Source: Magicicada septendecula
Lineage: Eukaryota; Arthropoda; Insecta; Hemiptera; Cicadidae
Direction of reading: 5' to 3'
Assembly: GCA_034769895.1 (NCBI GenBank)
Contig: CM068372.1
Span: forward strand, 235,990,843-236,054,842
DNA length: 64,000 nucleotides
Numbering within the stretch: position 1 is the stretch's first letter; each line of letters begins with the position of its first letter. Below, piece after piece: positions 49,946 through 61,530 of the stretch. The notes under the pieces were generated by a model. The model was not told where the DNA came from, did no database searches, and was given only the letters and a program-made list of their open reading frames with translations. The translations under genes and the position numbers were made by a program.

Positions 49946-50939
49946 ATGTAAGGGCTCGGTCAGGATTTCCTTCTGGGGGGGGGGGGGGCACTCCGAGAGG
50001 GTCTAGATTTTTGAGACAAAATTAATTTTAAAAATTACATATTTGCTATTTATTTTGTTCCAATCAAGAAGATAAGCGTGGAAATACAAAATGTTACATT
50101 TATAGATAGGTAAAATTGAAAACAATTGTGAAACAATAAAGAAAATATCATTCATTACAAAATAAACGATACCACGAAACTGACACAATAAACGCGACAG
50201 TATTTTACACAAATGTATTGTAATAAGTTTTCAAAACTTGTATTAATTTGTCAAGTTTGTAAATACTGACGGCTATTGAAATTATTTTGTCTACTCGTTT
50301 TGCCACAAAACGTAATAAACGTTTTATACAATTGACACTACAGATTCTGAAAAACAAATATTTCAAAATCAGGCTATGGCACGTTTTGCGGAAGTTGCCG
50401 TATAGAGCGCTTGTAAACGGAGTTCCGACCGCCGTGTTTGGTCTTACGTTTTCTACAGAATACCGGACACGTTTTAAGATTTTAATTGTTGACTTGTTTC
50501 GAAACAGTAATAAAGCGCAAAATTAAAAATTACGAAAACCCAATTAGCACAAATATAGATGGAAAATCCATATACAATAAGAAATGTATATGAGCAATAT
50601 ATAATACGCAATCTCTTTAAAATTCGCATAATATGCAAAAACCTGTTTAAGACAGAAATTTTTATGTTGATGCGGAATTGCTGCAAAATAAGTATCGCAA
50701 AAACAGTTGCTGGCCAGATGAGATTCGAAAGGTATCTATTTATTATTCGCTAAAAAAAAATTCCAACTATTCCTCAACCACCATACAACTACCAATGATT
50801 ACAAAAACATATTTCTTACTCGCAAGACGTTTATGGCGTTGAGAAATTAAAAATATCGATACTCAAATATGTAATTATACTAATTACTTAACTCAACTTC
50901 TACGACTACCATTTTTACCACCACTTTTTTTAATTTTAT
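49946..50939. other. Intergenic, nothing recognised
   Basis: A G13 or so run at about 49976-49988, otherwise AT-rich. Short overlapping frames near 50003-50753 lack domains. Confidence 0.5.
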
Positions 50940-51720
50940 ACGCTTCACTTGTCTTTATGCTTCTAGGGTGGGGGTTTAACCTCCCCTCGCTGCGTCTTAG
51001 GTTTATTCTAACTCACATCCTATATCCCTGTGTTCCTGACCTAATCTTCTCTGATAAGTTTACACCTTTCTAATACCTTTCCTAATATTCCAATTCTACG
51101 GCTTGGATTGTGGTTCTATTTTTTACAATGTTTTTTTACTTTATTAATTACTTTCGTACGCCAAAATAGTCCACTGTTGTGTCTGATTCCAGTCCTCGTT
51201 ACTTTTATTCTAATAACTGAAACTTCTTTATTACTGTCCCCACTGTGCACTGTTTTATCTCCAAGGAATTTACATCGAGACGTTTTTTGTATAGTTTCCA
51301 CAATAATCTGCAAATCTTTTCCTTCATTCCCAATTACGAGATATTTTGTGTTTCTAAATCGATTTTCCCCGTTGTTTACAGTATTCCTACAGTTTCTGCA
51401 TCACATGCACAGTGTCTATTTGATCCTTAGTTAAGATGACTTGATCACCAGCAAAGTATAGCATTTTCTCTCCATACGGGACACACTCCGTTGTTTGTTT
51501 CGGTATCCTATCCCACGACGAGCCGATAATATTTCTAGACAACTACGGTCTGTAACGTAACCCCGAGCTGTGCCTGCAGACTCTTCCTAACACTGCGCTC
51601 TCTACCCAGGATTAAAGCCCATCTATCTTAATATCCACTATTCCAAACCAGACAATTCGCCTCATTCGGATATGCGACTCCTCCCGAAGCATTTACCTTA
51701 AGCTTCTTTAAATTGACCTT
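50940..51720 (-). pseudogene. LINE reverse transcriptase remnant (copy H)
   Basis: The minus strand around 51420-51480 reads MLYFAGDQVILTKDQIDTVH, a changed FADD box (AGD for ADD), followed by a stop-rich continuation with recognisable LINE order. Very old: many stops, and the catalytic motif itself is altered. Confidence 0.6.
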
Positions 51721-53262
51721 TATGTTGTTTAATTTAGTGTTCAAGATTTCTTTTTTAAGCCAAGTCACAGCTAGGGCAGTGTACATGTGGACACTTTTTC
51801 TAGCACGTTGTAACTATCTTAGACCTGCGACCAATCTCTTCGCAAGCAACGAATATCGTACACTTTGCAAGAATCACATACAAATTAAGACAAATCATAC
51901 GGCGAACACCTTAACACCCACACTATAAAATTATCTTAGTAATTCGGTATTAGTCAATTACGTAATTCTGTATTCATGAAATCAATTCATATGTGAGGCA
52001 TGACTGGGCCTCTGCTACTTCTCTTCCTAAGTAGTACACAAATATACACACTAAATATACATTATACTCATCCTCCTACGGAGAATATTTTTCACGTCGT
52101 CAGTTGCAAATGAAAACTGTGCATTACGTACTGAATCACGTGCGACACACGTGTGAGGAACAAACGTACTTATATAAAACCTGCTTCACCGTTCTTATAA
52201 TTCAGCGGCACGCTTTATCTCTGGCGGCGCGCATCAGTATGGATTTTTGCGTAGGCCCGTTACCCACCCTTTGCCCAGAACTGACGCACACCCACCTACT
52301 AACGAAGTGGACGCGTAGCCTCGACCGCCCGATCCCTGCTGGTAAAACTAAAAACCAACAACCCAACAAACTTAAATTCCGTTCAGCTATTGATCGTCCG
52401 CCATCGTACGCGGGAAAACGCCGAAATAAAATAATTTTCCACATAAAAAGACCGTTTAAAGACAAAAGTAAACAGCAATAAAAACATTATTAATCTTAAC
52501 TGACATATGACGAGTCTGAAAATAACACACAGTCATTGCTTATCAAAGTATATTTTAATTAAAACTATGTCGTCCGATACATCATCACGTCAAAATTCTA
52601 AACGGATTTAGTTATGATATTTACAACAGTCTAAAATTAATAATTTAATTTACAAAATTATTCACATTTTATATTAAAACATAGCCACATTTAAAAATAA
52701 CAATCACACTTGAATAACAAATTGCAATGTTTAATTTTTCATATAGCAGCAAGAAAAGAAACAGCTAATACTTTATAAATTAATTTAAAAAAATAATTGA
52801 ATTTTAATTATTACGTGAAAGTTACATTTAAGCAAGATGAGTTAAATGCACATATCGAAGGTATCCAAACGTGAAAAATAAAAACTGAACTTAAAGATTC
52901 GAACCGTTTTTTGCCATTAGTAGGCCTACTTTCACAATACTAAGAAAAACAAACAAATTTATTCGGTAAAAATAAGAAAAAGGGACATATACGCAGCTGG
53001 ATGCAGAGTTCAACCTAATGAAACTAATAGGCCTATCAGGGGAGTTTCTGAGGTATAAGATATATCGGAACAGTTCTCGATCGTACGGAAATGAGGTAGA
53101 CATAATTGTAACCACTTAACTAAGTTGTAATCAGCTTGGTTCCATATTTTAAGAAAATGAGTAATGTATTATTATTTTATAATATTAATAATATAGTCAA
53201 ATAAACGAAGTGGCATCTCTAAGGAAAACGCCTAGATGCTTTCAGAGTATGACCACTAACAG
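51721..53262. other. Intergenic, nothing recognised
   Basis: Opposing frames of 125 codons (52104-52481, +) and 87 codons (52202-52465, -) share a locally GC-richer patch; neither shows a domain. 52500-53250 is AT-rich with two TAGGCCTA palindromes. Confidence 0.45.
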
Positions 53263-53770
53263 TCAACGGACTGTGTGGGTGTAAACAGAAGAGTAATAAA
53301 TACATTGATTCGGAGGGAACTGTAACTTTGGCAACGTATTTCTCATTATATTCTTCGTAACTATTCTAAAGAGTCGGCCTCGGTCGTTTTCTCCACATGA
53401 GCGTGTCACTCTTCTCCTCTTCTCTGAACCAAATCGCGTGGACGCCGCATCTTTCCCTTCTACCGCCACCTCTCTCTCTCTATCGAGCACTGTCAGGTTT
53501 AGTATCTTCCTTAAGATCTTCATCTCGGTCGCTTCGAACATTTCTATTGTTTTCGCTCTGTTGTCTCTCGATTCAGTAGCATAGATCCATTATTGGGCGC
53601 ACTAATGTTTTGTAAATGCGCACATGGGATTGAGTCTTTTGAAACTGGTTCCACTGGATGTTCTATTCAAGCCAGTTGGTATTCTCCAAACTTTAAGTGC
53701 TTATGTTTTACTTCAGCCTCTAGACCTCGGTGGGAAGTTATCTGTACGCCAATGTATATGAAGGACGACA
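53263..53770 (-). pseudogene. LINE reverse transcriptase C-terminal part (copy I)
   Basis: The minus strand reads YIGVQITSHRGLEAEVKHKH (about 53755-53695), a match to the YLGV.ITS.R.LE.EVK segment of a common insect LINE family. After a frame change, 53541-53263 has MFEATEMKILRKILNLTVLD (the TTEM(R/K)xLR..(A/V)GKT.LD segment), then RERE. At least three lesions, truncated at both ends. Different family from copies A-D. Confidence 0.8.
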
Positions 53771-55539
53771 ACAGATAATTCTGTCGTATAGCTGTAGTTT
53801 ACAGCATAACGGTTCTTTAGAAACAGTGTTCCGGTCTTTTTGGTTGATAACTGATTTTATCAATAATTTAAAATGCCTTCTCAGTGAGACATCAACCTGC
53901 TGGGACAGAAACCCCACATGCTCGACGGACCAAAGAAAAGTCTCATTTTACTAAATGTGTTAAATCGTAGGCTACACACCCATAATTATTACATACAGGC
54001 GGAATAAAAGTGAACCTGATACGTACACACAAACAGCAGTTAACCTATTTTAAAACAGCCTGATTTTAGCTGAAAAGATTAAAAAATTGAGAAGTAGATC
54101 AGTTGCTGCGTAGAGAAAAAATAAGGTAACTAAAATTACAAAGGGTATGGTGGTTTGTACACGTACAGAGAAGAATACCGGGGAGATAATTAAGAAGACA
54201 AATACGTGGAGACTACTGAAGAACACACCAAGAGGAACACCCACATCATACTCAGTACGTACAGGGTTCTAATCCTGCATATGGTACATAACAATTTTTT
54301 TTTTTAACCAAAGAATTATTATATATACACACATAGGCCTATATATTTACACATTTGTTGAGTAGTAGTTTCATTGTATTTAATTGCTAAGGTATCTCAT
54401 CTTCAAAACGATGTCACTACAAACACGCAGAAATATCAAGTGTAACGACTGATAACCGTGACGCTCCCGTCATGTCATATCCACACACTGATCACTTTAC
54501 CTGTGCATGAATATCAGCCAGACTATTACGTACCGTTTAATAAAACATTAATCGTCACCGGCTTTCGTATTATGACAACGAATCTCGGCCACTGTCATCC
54601 ACGTTGCACGCACGCGCGCGCTCTCTCTCACATACACACACACCTCACTAATTATCCGCTTCACTTTTCACCACGTTCTGCCGCTGTTTAATTCACGAAG
54701 TCAAAATAATTACGGTGGAAACAGTAATTTTCGCGAACAATTCGTTTTCCATCGCCGACCATTTGTCAGCGCTGGCAAAACAACGCGCTGCGGTGTGAAC
54801 AAATTCAACATTAATTTAGAGTTTTCCGGATCTCCGCTGTCACACGCCGCGTATAACTGACAACGCGACTATAATTAAAAACATACACAGCGGCTAATAG
54901 TGGGTGAATATTTGCCCGTTCAATGCTCCCCGCTGATGCGTCTCGAATGACGAACAGCCGCAATTCTTTGACCGTACTTCGCATACTAAGGAATATAACA
55001 GAAGCATATGCAGTCCAGAAAATAATTGTTAACGTTTAAAAATACTTTTCATTTTCTTCAGCATTCCGTTCTGAGAAGTCGTTTTTTATGAAATTCGTGG
55101 AGGCACCAACTTGCAACTGTCTCTTTGCTGTCTCCATTTCGAAGTACGTTCCTATTTCAAAACTGGTTTTCGTTTTTCTTCTTTCACTGGATAATTGCCG
55201 TCCAAAATTGTCTTTGGTGACGTATACGTCTCCATACTTCCTATTTCTTTATTATGTTTTTCACAACTTAAATATTTACTTGAAACGCCTTAGAAATTTA
55301 CTTACATCAAATAACGTTAAAAATAATCTTTATAATAACTAAAAACGGTTACACTTTCATACATTTAATTCCTCATTTAATTAATAACAAACTGTCTATA
55401 TCTACGACGTAGGTGAAAACTGAAAACCTATACGATGCTTGTGTTTCACATAGGCCTAAAAGACAATACGAGGTACTTTCTTCATTGTTAACCAATAATA
55501 ATGGTTCCTCTTTGTACCATTGAAACAGTTTAAAACTTA
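53771..55539. other. Intergenic; includes locally unique-looking DNA
   Basis: No gene. 54540-55000 has balanced composition with little simple repeat and may be unique or conserved non-coding DNA, which I cannot test. A CG/CT/CA tract lies at 54607-54643. Confidence 0.4.
54607..54643. repeat. Composite (CG)n(CT)n(CA)n tract
   Basis: CACGCACGCGCGCG, then CT units, then CA units; the fourth such compound tract in the window. Confidence 0.85.
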
Positions 55540-55803
55540 GGCAGGGTAGGGTGCCTTATGTGAGCCATTCGGCACACACGGCAACTAGCGTGGCCAGCAC
55601 TACGCTCCAGCCGATTATACTAATTTCCACCATTATTATACACATTATAATAATGGCTTACATTATTATACTAATTTCCACAGGCTAAGGAAATTTGGGA
55701 GCCGAAAAACGCACGCTGATGTTATGGTGCGCCCGAAACTTGATCTGAGACCAAACTACATTGGTAGCCACGGGCTGCCATACTCACTGGTCTACCAAGC
55801 CTC
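55540..55803 (-). mobile_element. tRNA-derived SINE (copy 2), inverted
   Basis: On the minus strand the head GGCTTGGTAGACCAGTGAGT corresponds to copy 1's CTCAGTAGACCAGTGG. The body GGAGCGTAGTGCTGGCCACG, GGCTCACATAAGGCACCCTA and CCCTGC matches copy 1 closely. The middle contains a local duplication of ATTATACTAATTTCCA (+ strand about 55616 and 55667). The 3' tail differs from copy 1 and lacks ATT units, so it is truncated or belongs to a subfamily. Confidence 0.85.
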
Positions 55804-57925
55804 CCTTCTTAACTATGTAGTTTTATTAAATTAGTTAATAGAAACATAATGAAATATTTTACACTTGAAAACTTGATCTGCTTCCTTTCCCAAGCAGCTG
55901 TTTACTTATTATTATTTCATTTATTACATACGTTATAATATAACTTATAGATTTACTTGTGCTGTTTATTTGTTTTAATTATTGTCAGAATTGAAATGTT
56001 GTTGTTGTTGTAGACTCTCACGTCGTCATAAGGTGTGTTTAATATTTAGTATAATTATTTAGCAATGGGTGATTGGAAGTTAAAGTTCGTGTTTAAAAGA
56101 GTATTAAACTCACTAATAATTCGCTGTATTTACCTCCCCACTTACCATCCGTGAATATCTTCACTCTTCTCGATGGGCGACTTCTCTTACTGTAAACACA
56201 TTTGCAACACACAGATATTCCGTTTGAATATCGAAAAAATGCACATAAAATAAAACAATTCAGATATTCAATTGTAAATTAAAAAATAGAATATCAATAA
56301 TTTAAATATTGCCGCCACCTTGTGAAATAATTGTTTCTAAAAAAGTAAACTATTGCTTCTATTTTATAGAAATGAAGACTCTGTATCCACTGGTAATAAA
56401 CTGAGGATTTTATTGACAGTAGTGAAATTTAGCAAAACTCTTTTAAAACAATTAATATGGATATCTTTATAAACAACAACAAATTAAACAAATATTGAGA
56501 TTTCTGCAGCTCAAGGCTGGTAACACTGTTACAATGTACGATAATATGGTGAACTAGGTTATGTTCACTTTGGTTAATTGTATTACCAATTTTCGTGAAT
56601 TCTTTTAAGATACATGATACAAGATATAAAGATGTGTTTATGAATAACAATGTTTACTTACCTACTATGATAAAAAAGAACAAAAATTTAAAATTATTAA
56701 TCTCAATACGATAGTCAATACTATCGTACTATCGTATGGTATTCTGAGGTCTAGTGAAGCTAAATTTGTCAACACGTGCTTTGAACGTTGCACTATTAAA
56801 ATATTAGTATTAATTTATTAGTTATTACTACTATGTACTGGAAAGAGAACAAAATTGAAAAAACTCTTATTATCGATTTCATTTTATAAAAATCATTTGA
56901 GGACAGAAGTGTTTCTCTATGACAAAATATACGTTTTGGTTCTAGGTTAGTTTGCCTAGATGAGAGTAAGTGGTTACGTATAATAAGTAATGTTATATAA
57001 GATTCTTAATATTATTTTTACAAACGCTTTATTTACTATTAATATGATGTAGAATTATCAGTAATGATAGTATTCACAAAAGGAAATTATTATTCATCAA
57101 GTCAAAATTCATAGTCAATTAAGCGACTATATTTACAAATACTAGTGAGCGGTATTTCAATTAATTCCGCCGTTATCAGTTATTCTTTAAATATAAAATA
57201 CATCTTTTAATTAATTATCGCCGTCGCAACAGGCTATAACTTTGTTCATCAAACTCTGATAATTATTCATCATTATCTGTTAAGGCACTCAAGCGTTAAC
57301 TTGACTAGTGCAGTCAAACAATAACTTTCGTTTAATCAACGAGAATTATTCCATTTAGTATTTTTTTTAAATTGTTAAAATATCATACTCCCTGTTTATT
57401 TTCACTGGACATGACCCTTATTATACACTGGTCATGTCTATTCACTATTCACTGTCACTCGATAATGGGGTGTTCAGTATAGGTTAATGTTTGACCATGT
57501 TACTGGGGGTGACGCGCACATTTTAAAATATGTCTTGCCGACTGTGACACGTTCCTGTCGCCTCGAGTGTTGAAAAACGATTCAACAATCTCGCTAAAGC
57601 GTCTCTTTTCGTCTGGTGAAATTAAGCCATTTGATTGGTTTAGACAGTCATACTCTCTACCCCAAACGCTTTGGTTAAATAAAAATTCTAATTTTTAGCG
57701 TCACTAAGTCTGGGTTTGAGATTATCTCTGACGTATACATGGACATTCGAAAATGATCGGAAAACTTATAATGGCTATAAGTTTCTTATTTTTTGTCATA
57801 TCGTCATTTGGATAGTGGCATTAAATCGCGGACACTTGCGGCTTTATTTTAAGTCCAAACAAGCAATAATTCCGTCCATTAATAATTCACTTGATCTTCT
57901 TCAAAACTCATATAGTGGATCTTAA
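55804..57925. other. Intergenic, nothing recognised
   Basis: AT-rich. No domain, array or RNA gene recognised. Confidence 0.5.
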
Positions 57926-60060
57926 CACAAATAAGTCTTTTTCACTATATTTCGTTGTAATTACATCTTAATACTTATTACTAAACATTTTGAGTCCATT
58001 TCTCCTTCATGTTAATACATAATATTGCTATATTTATAGTTTAAACAAAATTTGTTAATGGCGTATATACCAACTATGTCCGATTGTTTACATTTACTTA
58101 TATCGCTATTATCCCTTATTCTACTACATATTTTTTGTATCATAACACTAATAGGTATATCTATATACATTTGTTCATACTTTATTTTGGTAAAATGTTA
58201 TTTTGTATACACATATAGTATGATTCAAAATACATTATGCTCTCATCTCGCCATTTTGTCACTTATTTAGTTATTTTAGTACACACGGGATATATTGTTA
58301 ATAATTAAAATAGTGTACAATTGTTGTACGTGGTTAGTTCAATGTATTCACTAACTTTTTGTTCTTTGAAATCTCTCCAAGTTATTGTATGGTCGTTATT
58401 TACACCTGGTTCTATGATTGCAGTTAGTTAGTTTATTAAATTTCAATTATTAAATTACTAGTATAATATTTGTGAGATGTTCTCATAGCAGTACTGAACA
58501 TTTCTCTAACTACTGGTAACATTTTTTACATTCTCTTTATAAGTTTTGATAATGTTTTTTGACTAACTCTCTTGTCACATTGGGGTTCTGTCTATTTAGT
58601 TTAATGTTACTGTATTCAATCTGATTCATTTGTTGTGTCCTTCAGTTCATATGGTATTCATTGTTTTGCATTTTTCTTCTTATTTAGTCTCTGTTTGAAA
58701 AAATTATGGATAATTACTTGGTTTAATTAATGCATATGATTTTATGTTGTAGGTTCAACTCATGTGAGGTTATGTGTCATTTGTCTGACAACAATGTGCT
58801 TCATAGTTCTTTACAGTATTCATCTCAACTATTGCCATCTCATTATGGCATTCTACTACAATGGTTTATTATTAAGTTTTACACATTTTGTACACATTTT
58901 TACACTATTTGTTGAAACAATAATACTGGTTTTCTTAGTCTAATTATGTTACATATTTTGGTGGATTGTCCCTAGGCTTTGGTACATTGACTTGTTTATA
59001 CTCAACAAATTAGTTTATTTGCTACTATTTGTCTTGACATTCATCTACATTTTGTCCTGTGTTGCTATGACATTCAGGCACATTTCATATCAAGGATTAC
59101 AAAGCTTTTATTATTAATCCCTATGAACAATTAATTCACTTTTCTGTATCATATTTTTGGTGGTCTTATTGATTATCTCTGTGGTTTTACAATCTTGGAT
59201 TAAACTTGTTACACTAATTGTCTGTGCATTTCACTTGTTAATCGTTGATTCTTTCACTTACAAATGGTTAATCACTTCTCTCCGTTATAAACATTTTCAC
59301 TGATATTGTTTGTGCTGTTTACTTGGGGTAAAATGTTATTATATCACATGTTGTTACACTTATATTAAGTATTCACTGTCATTGTTTGTGATCACTTATT
59401 GATGCTCAACACTTGGTTTCTTTATTATTGGTATTCCAATAATCATTACACTTGTTCTGGTCATTACATTGATTTTAATTCCTTCCATATTTTGTGAATG
59501 TTGATGTCTTGTACGGTTCATACATAATCTTCATTCTTCATGGTACATTTCTTTTCCTCTTCTTCTTCTTTTTCTTATTCTGGTTAGTTGTTTCTCACTG
59601 TCGGTGCTTTCCTTGGTTACACATTATTTGTAATAATTCATGTTCCCTGAATATTGTCATATTCTTCCATATTTTTATTCATTATTATGGTAGTCATTGT
59701 CCTATATTTATTTCACACTCATAACAAATTCGTTTGTTTTTTCACTATGGTGATTGTATTTGATTCGTCTCCTTCTTACGTTGATAATTATTTTCGGCAT
59801 ATCCCCTCACTATTTTGATCTATTGGGCCTGGATGCTAACGTATTATATTGGCTCATTGGTATTTTCTCTCTCTTTGTTATACTCGATGATATTCTTATT
59901 ACTCTTCTTTCTTCTTCGTTGGGTTGGTTCAATATTATTCATTCGTAGATACACATTTTATTTGTATTCTCCTGTTCCTTCTTCTATGCTTGATGAAATA
60001 TTTTCATGTTATCCTTCTATTTGATGTATTAGACATTTATTTTATGTAACTGCTATTTTG
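57926..60060. other. T-rich, G-poor block, no gene
   Basis: Strong strand skew opposite in sign to the 14-18 kb block: bases 59221-59280 contain 27 T, 13 C, 13 A and 7 G. Many short words recur in altered forms (CACTTGTTA, TTCACTGTCATTG, TTACACTTG). Leu/Ile/Phe/Ser-rich frames (58052-58270, 59494-59724, 59754-59948) are what T-rich DNA produces by chance. The skew stops sharply near 60060. Confidence 0.65.
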
Positions 60061-60579
60061 GTACGTTACAACGTACAAAATACGCAAGTTCTTGCTGAAC
60101 TCCACACAACCGATGCCAAACATTCACTCAAAATTAATTCCGTGTACGTTTCTTAATTCCGCGGATTCAGTCTTTCGATGTCTTACTTCTTGAAACGCCC
60201 GCAGAATATACATAGTAACGACGAATGGTACTGAAAACAAATCATGGTGATCATCAGAACAGTTAGCGCAGATCTTAAAACTCTTTAGCGAAGTTACGTA
60301 GAAATCATTGTTGTCCAGTCTAAATCTTGGCCAGTTAATGTGTCAAAATAAGTTAACCATACCAACCTCTATCTTGGATTAAGGGTCAAATGCCGTGCCG
60401 AGGGGTGGATTTTACACCTCCTGGACTGCCATATTTTACCACCAAATAGCATACCGCTGGACATTTCACTGTCTTATTGCCGATAACTAAATACGAGAAG
60501 CTTCAAATTTGAATTACAGTTTGGTTTGAGCTTCAAACGGAATAAACAGTGCCAGTGCAGAAGTTGGTAGCATTGGCTG

Positions 60580-61530
60580 ATGCACGGGAACAAATACTAA
60601 TCTCTTTCGTTCAGCAAGAGCAAGCGTTGTTGTTCGTTTTGCATCTACGAGTGAAGATGTGCATTCAAGCGTGGGAAAAAGCATTATTATTAAATTTCTT
60701 ACGAAAGAAATGGTGAAACCATCAGCAATTCGCGAAAGACATAAAAAAAAAAACAGTTTGGTGCAGATACGTTGTCAGATAAAAGTGTGTATAAATGGAA
60801 TAAAGCTTTCAAAAATGGCCGAGAACGTGTCGATAATAAACTGCACCTACAACACCCAAAAACACTGACATCAGTAGAGATGGGTGACAGGATCCCGCAA
60901 AATGATCGTCGCATCACGGTGCGGGATATTACTTCTACGATAAATACTGTATCATAAATCAACTTCATTACCGGAAACTTCACTATTCGTACACTGGATT
61001 CGGCGAATGCCGACGGGCGAACACAAACAGACATGCGTGCAGGTGGCTGTTTCACTATTGGCACAATACCGAATACAAGATTAGAAATGAGGCTTTTTAC
61101 AGTTCTACACATTGTTTTACTAACAGCAAAGCGGACTACAAACACCGACTATTACTCCAAACAGCCATTCGAAACAAGCACAAAAACACCAGCTGTCTGT
61201 TCTGTTTCTTACAGGATAATGCGCGTCCTCATTCGCCACTCATACGATGGCTAAATTTGGAGTGGACCCCCTTCGCCCTACAGTCCGGACCTAGCAGCCT
61301 CTGGCTTTAATTATCTGCTTGGACCATTAATAGAGTCTAAAACGGAAAAAGGTTCGTTCCAGTGAAGAAGTCGTCGAAGCTGCTCGAGAGCGGGTGCGTT
61401 TTGTCTGCCAGAAGAAATTGTTCTCAATTAATACGTAAGCTACTGGAAAGATAGCGCCAGTGCTTTTAAAAGATGGGAGAATGTATTGAAAAATGACTGT
61501 ACATGTAAATTACTACTTATATATTACTTT
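60580..61530 (+). pseudogene. Mariner transposase, second family, broken
   Basis: The N-terminal region IIIKFLTKEMVKPSAIRERH (60680-60740) and LSDKSVYKWNKAFKNGRERV, then NDRRITVRDI (60765-60935), form the paired HTH and linker of SETMAR-type mariners. After a damaged middle (ADGRTQTDMRAG, about 61010) comes LQDNARPHSPLIRWLNLEWT (about 61205-61265), the second catalytic Asp region, then YSPDLAAS (third Asp motif, usually YSPDLAPSD) in another frame. Tail remnants run to about 61500. The first catalytic Asp region is not recognisable and much is deleted. At least five lesions; no clear inverted repeats. Different family from 39.8 kb. Confidence 0.85.

Noticed and set aside
52104-52481. 125-codon frame (+)
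   Set aside because: Opposite-strand frame overlaps it, no domain is visible, and no splice or promoter context is present.
54250-54310. GGGTTCTAATCCTGCA as a tRNA gene or SINE
   Set aside because: Only a B-box-like string; no acceptor stem, A box or repeat partner found.
57926-60060. Mitochondrial insertion (NUMT) as an explanation of the T-rich block
   Set aside because: The Leu/Ile/Phe-rich frames are short, carry frequent TAA/TAG stops in all frames and match no respiratory-chain motif I can recognise.
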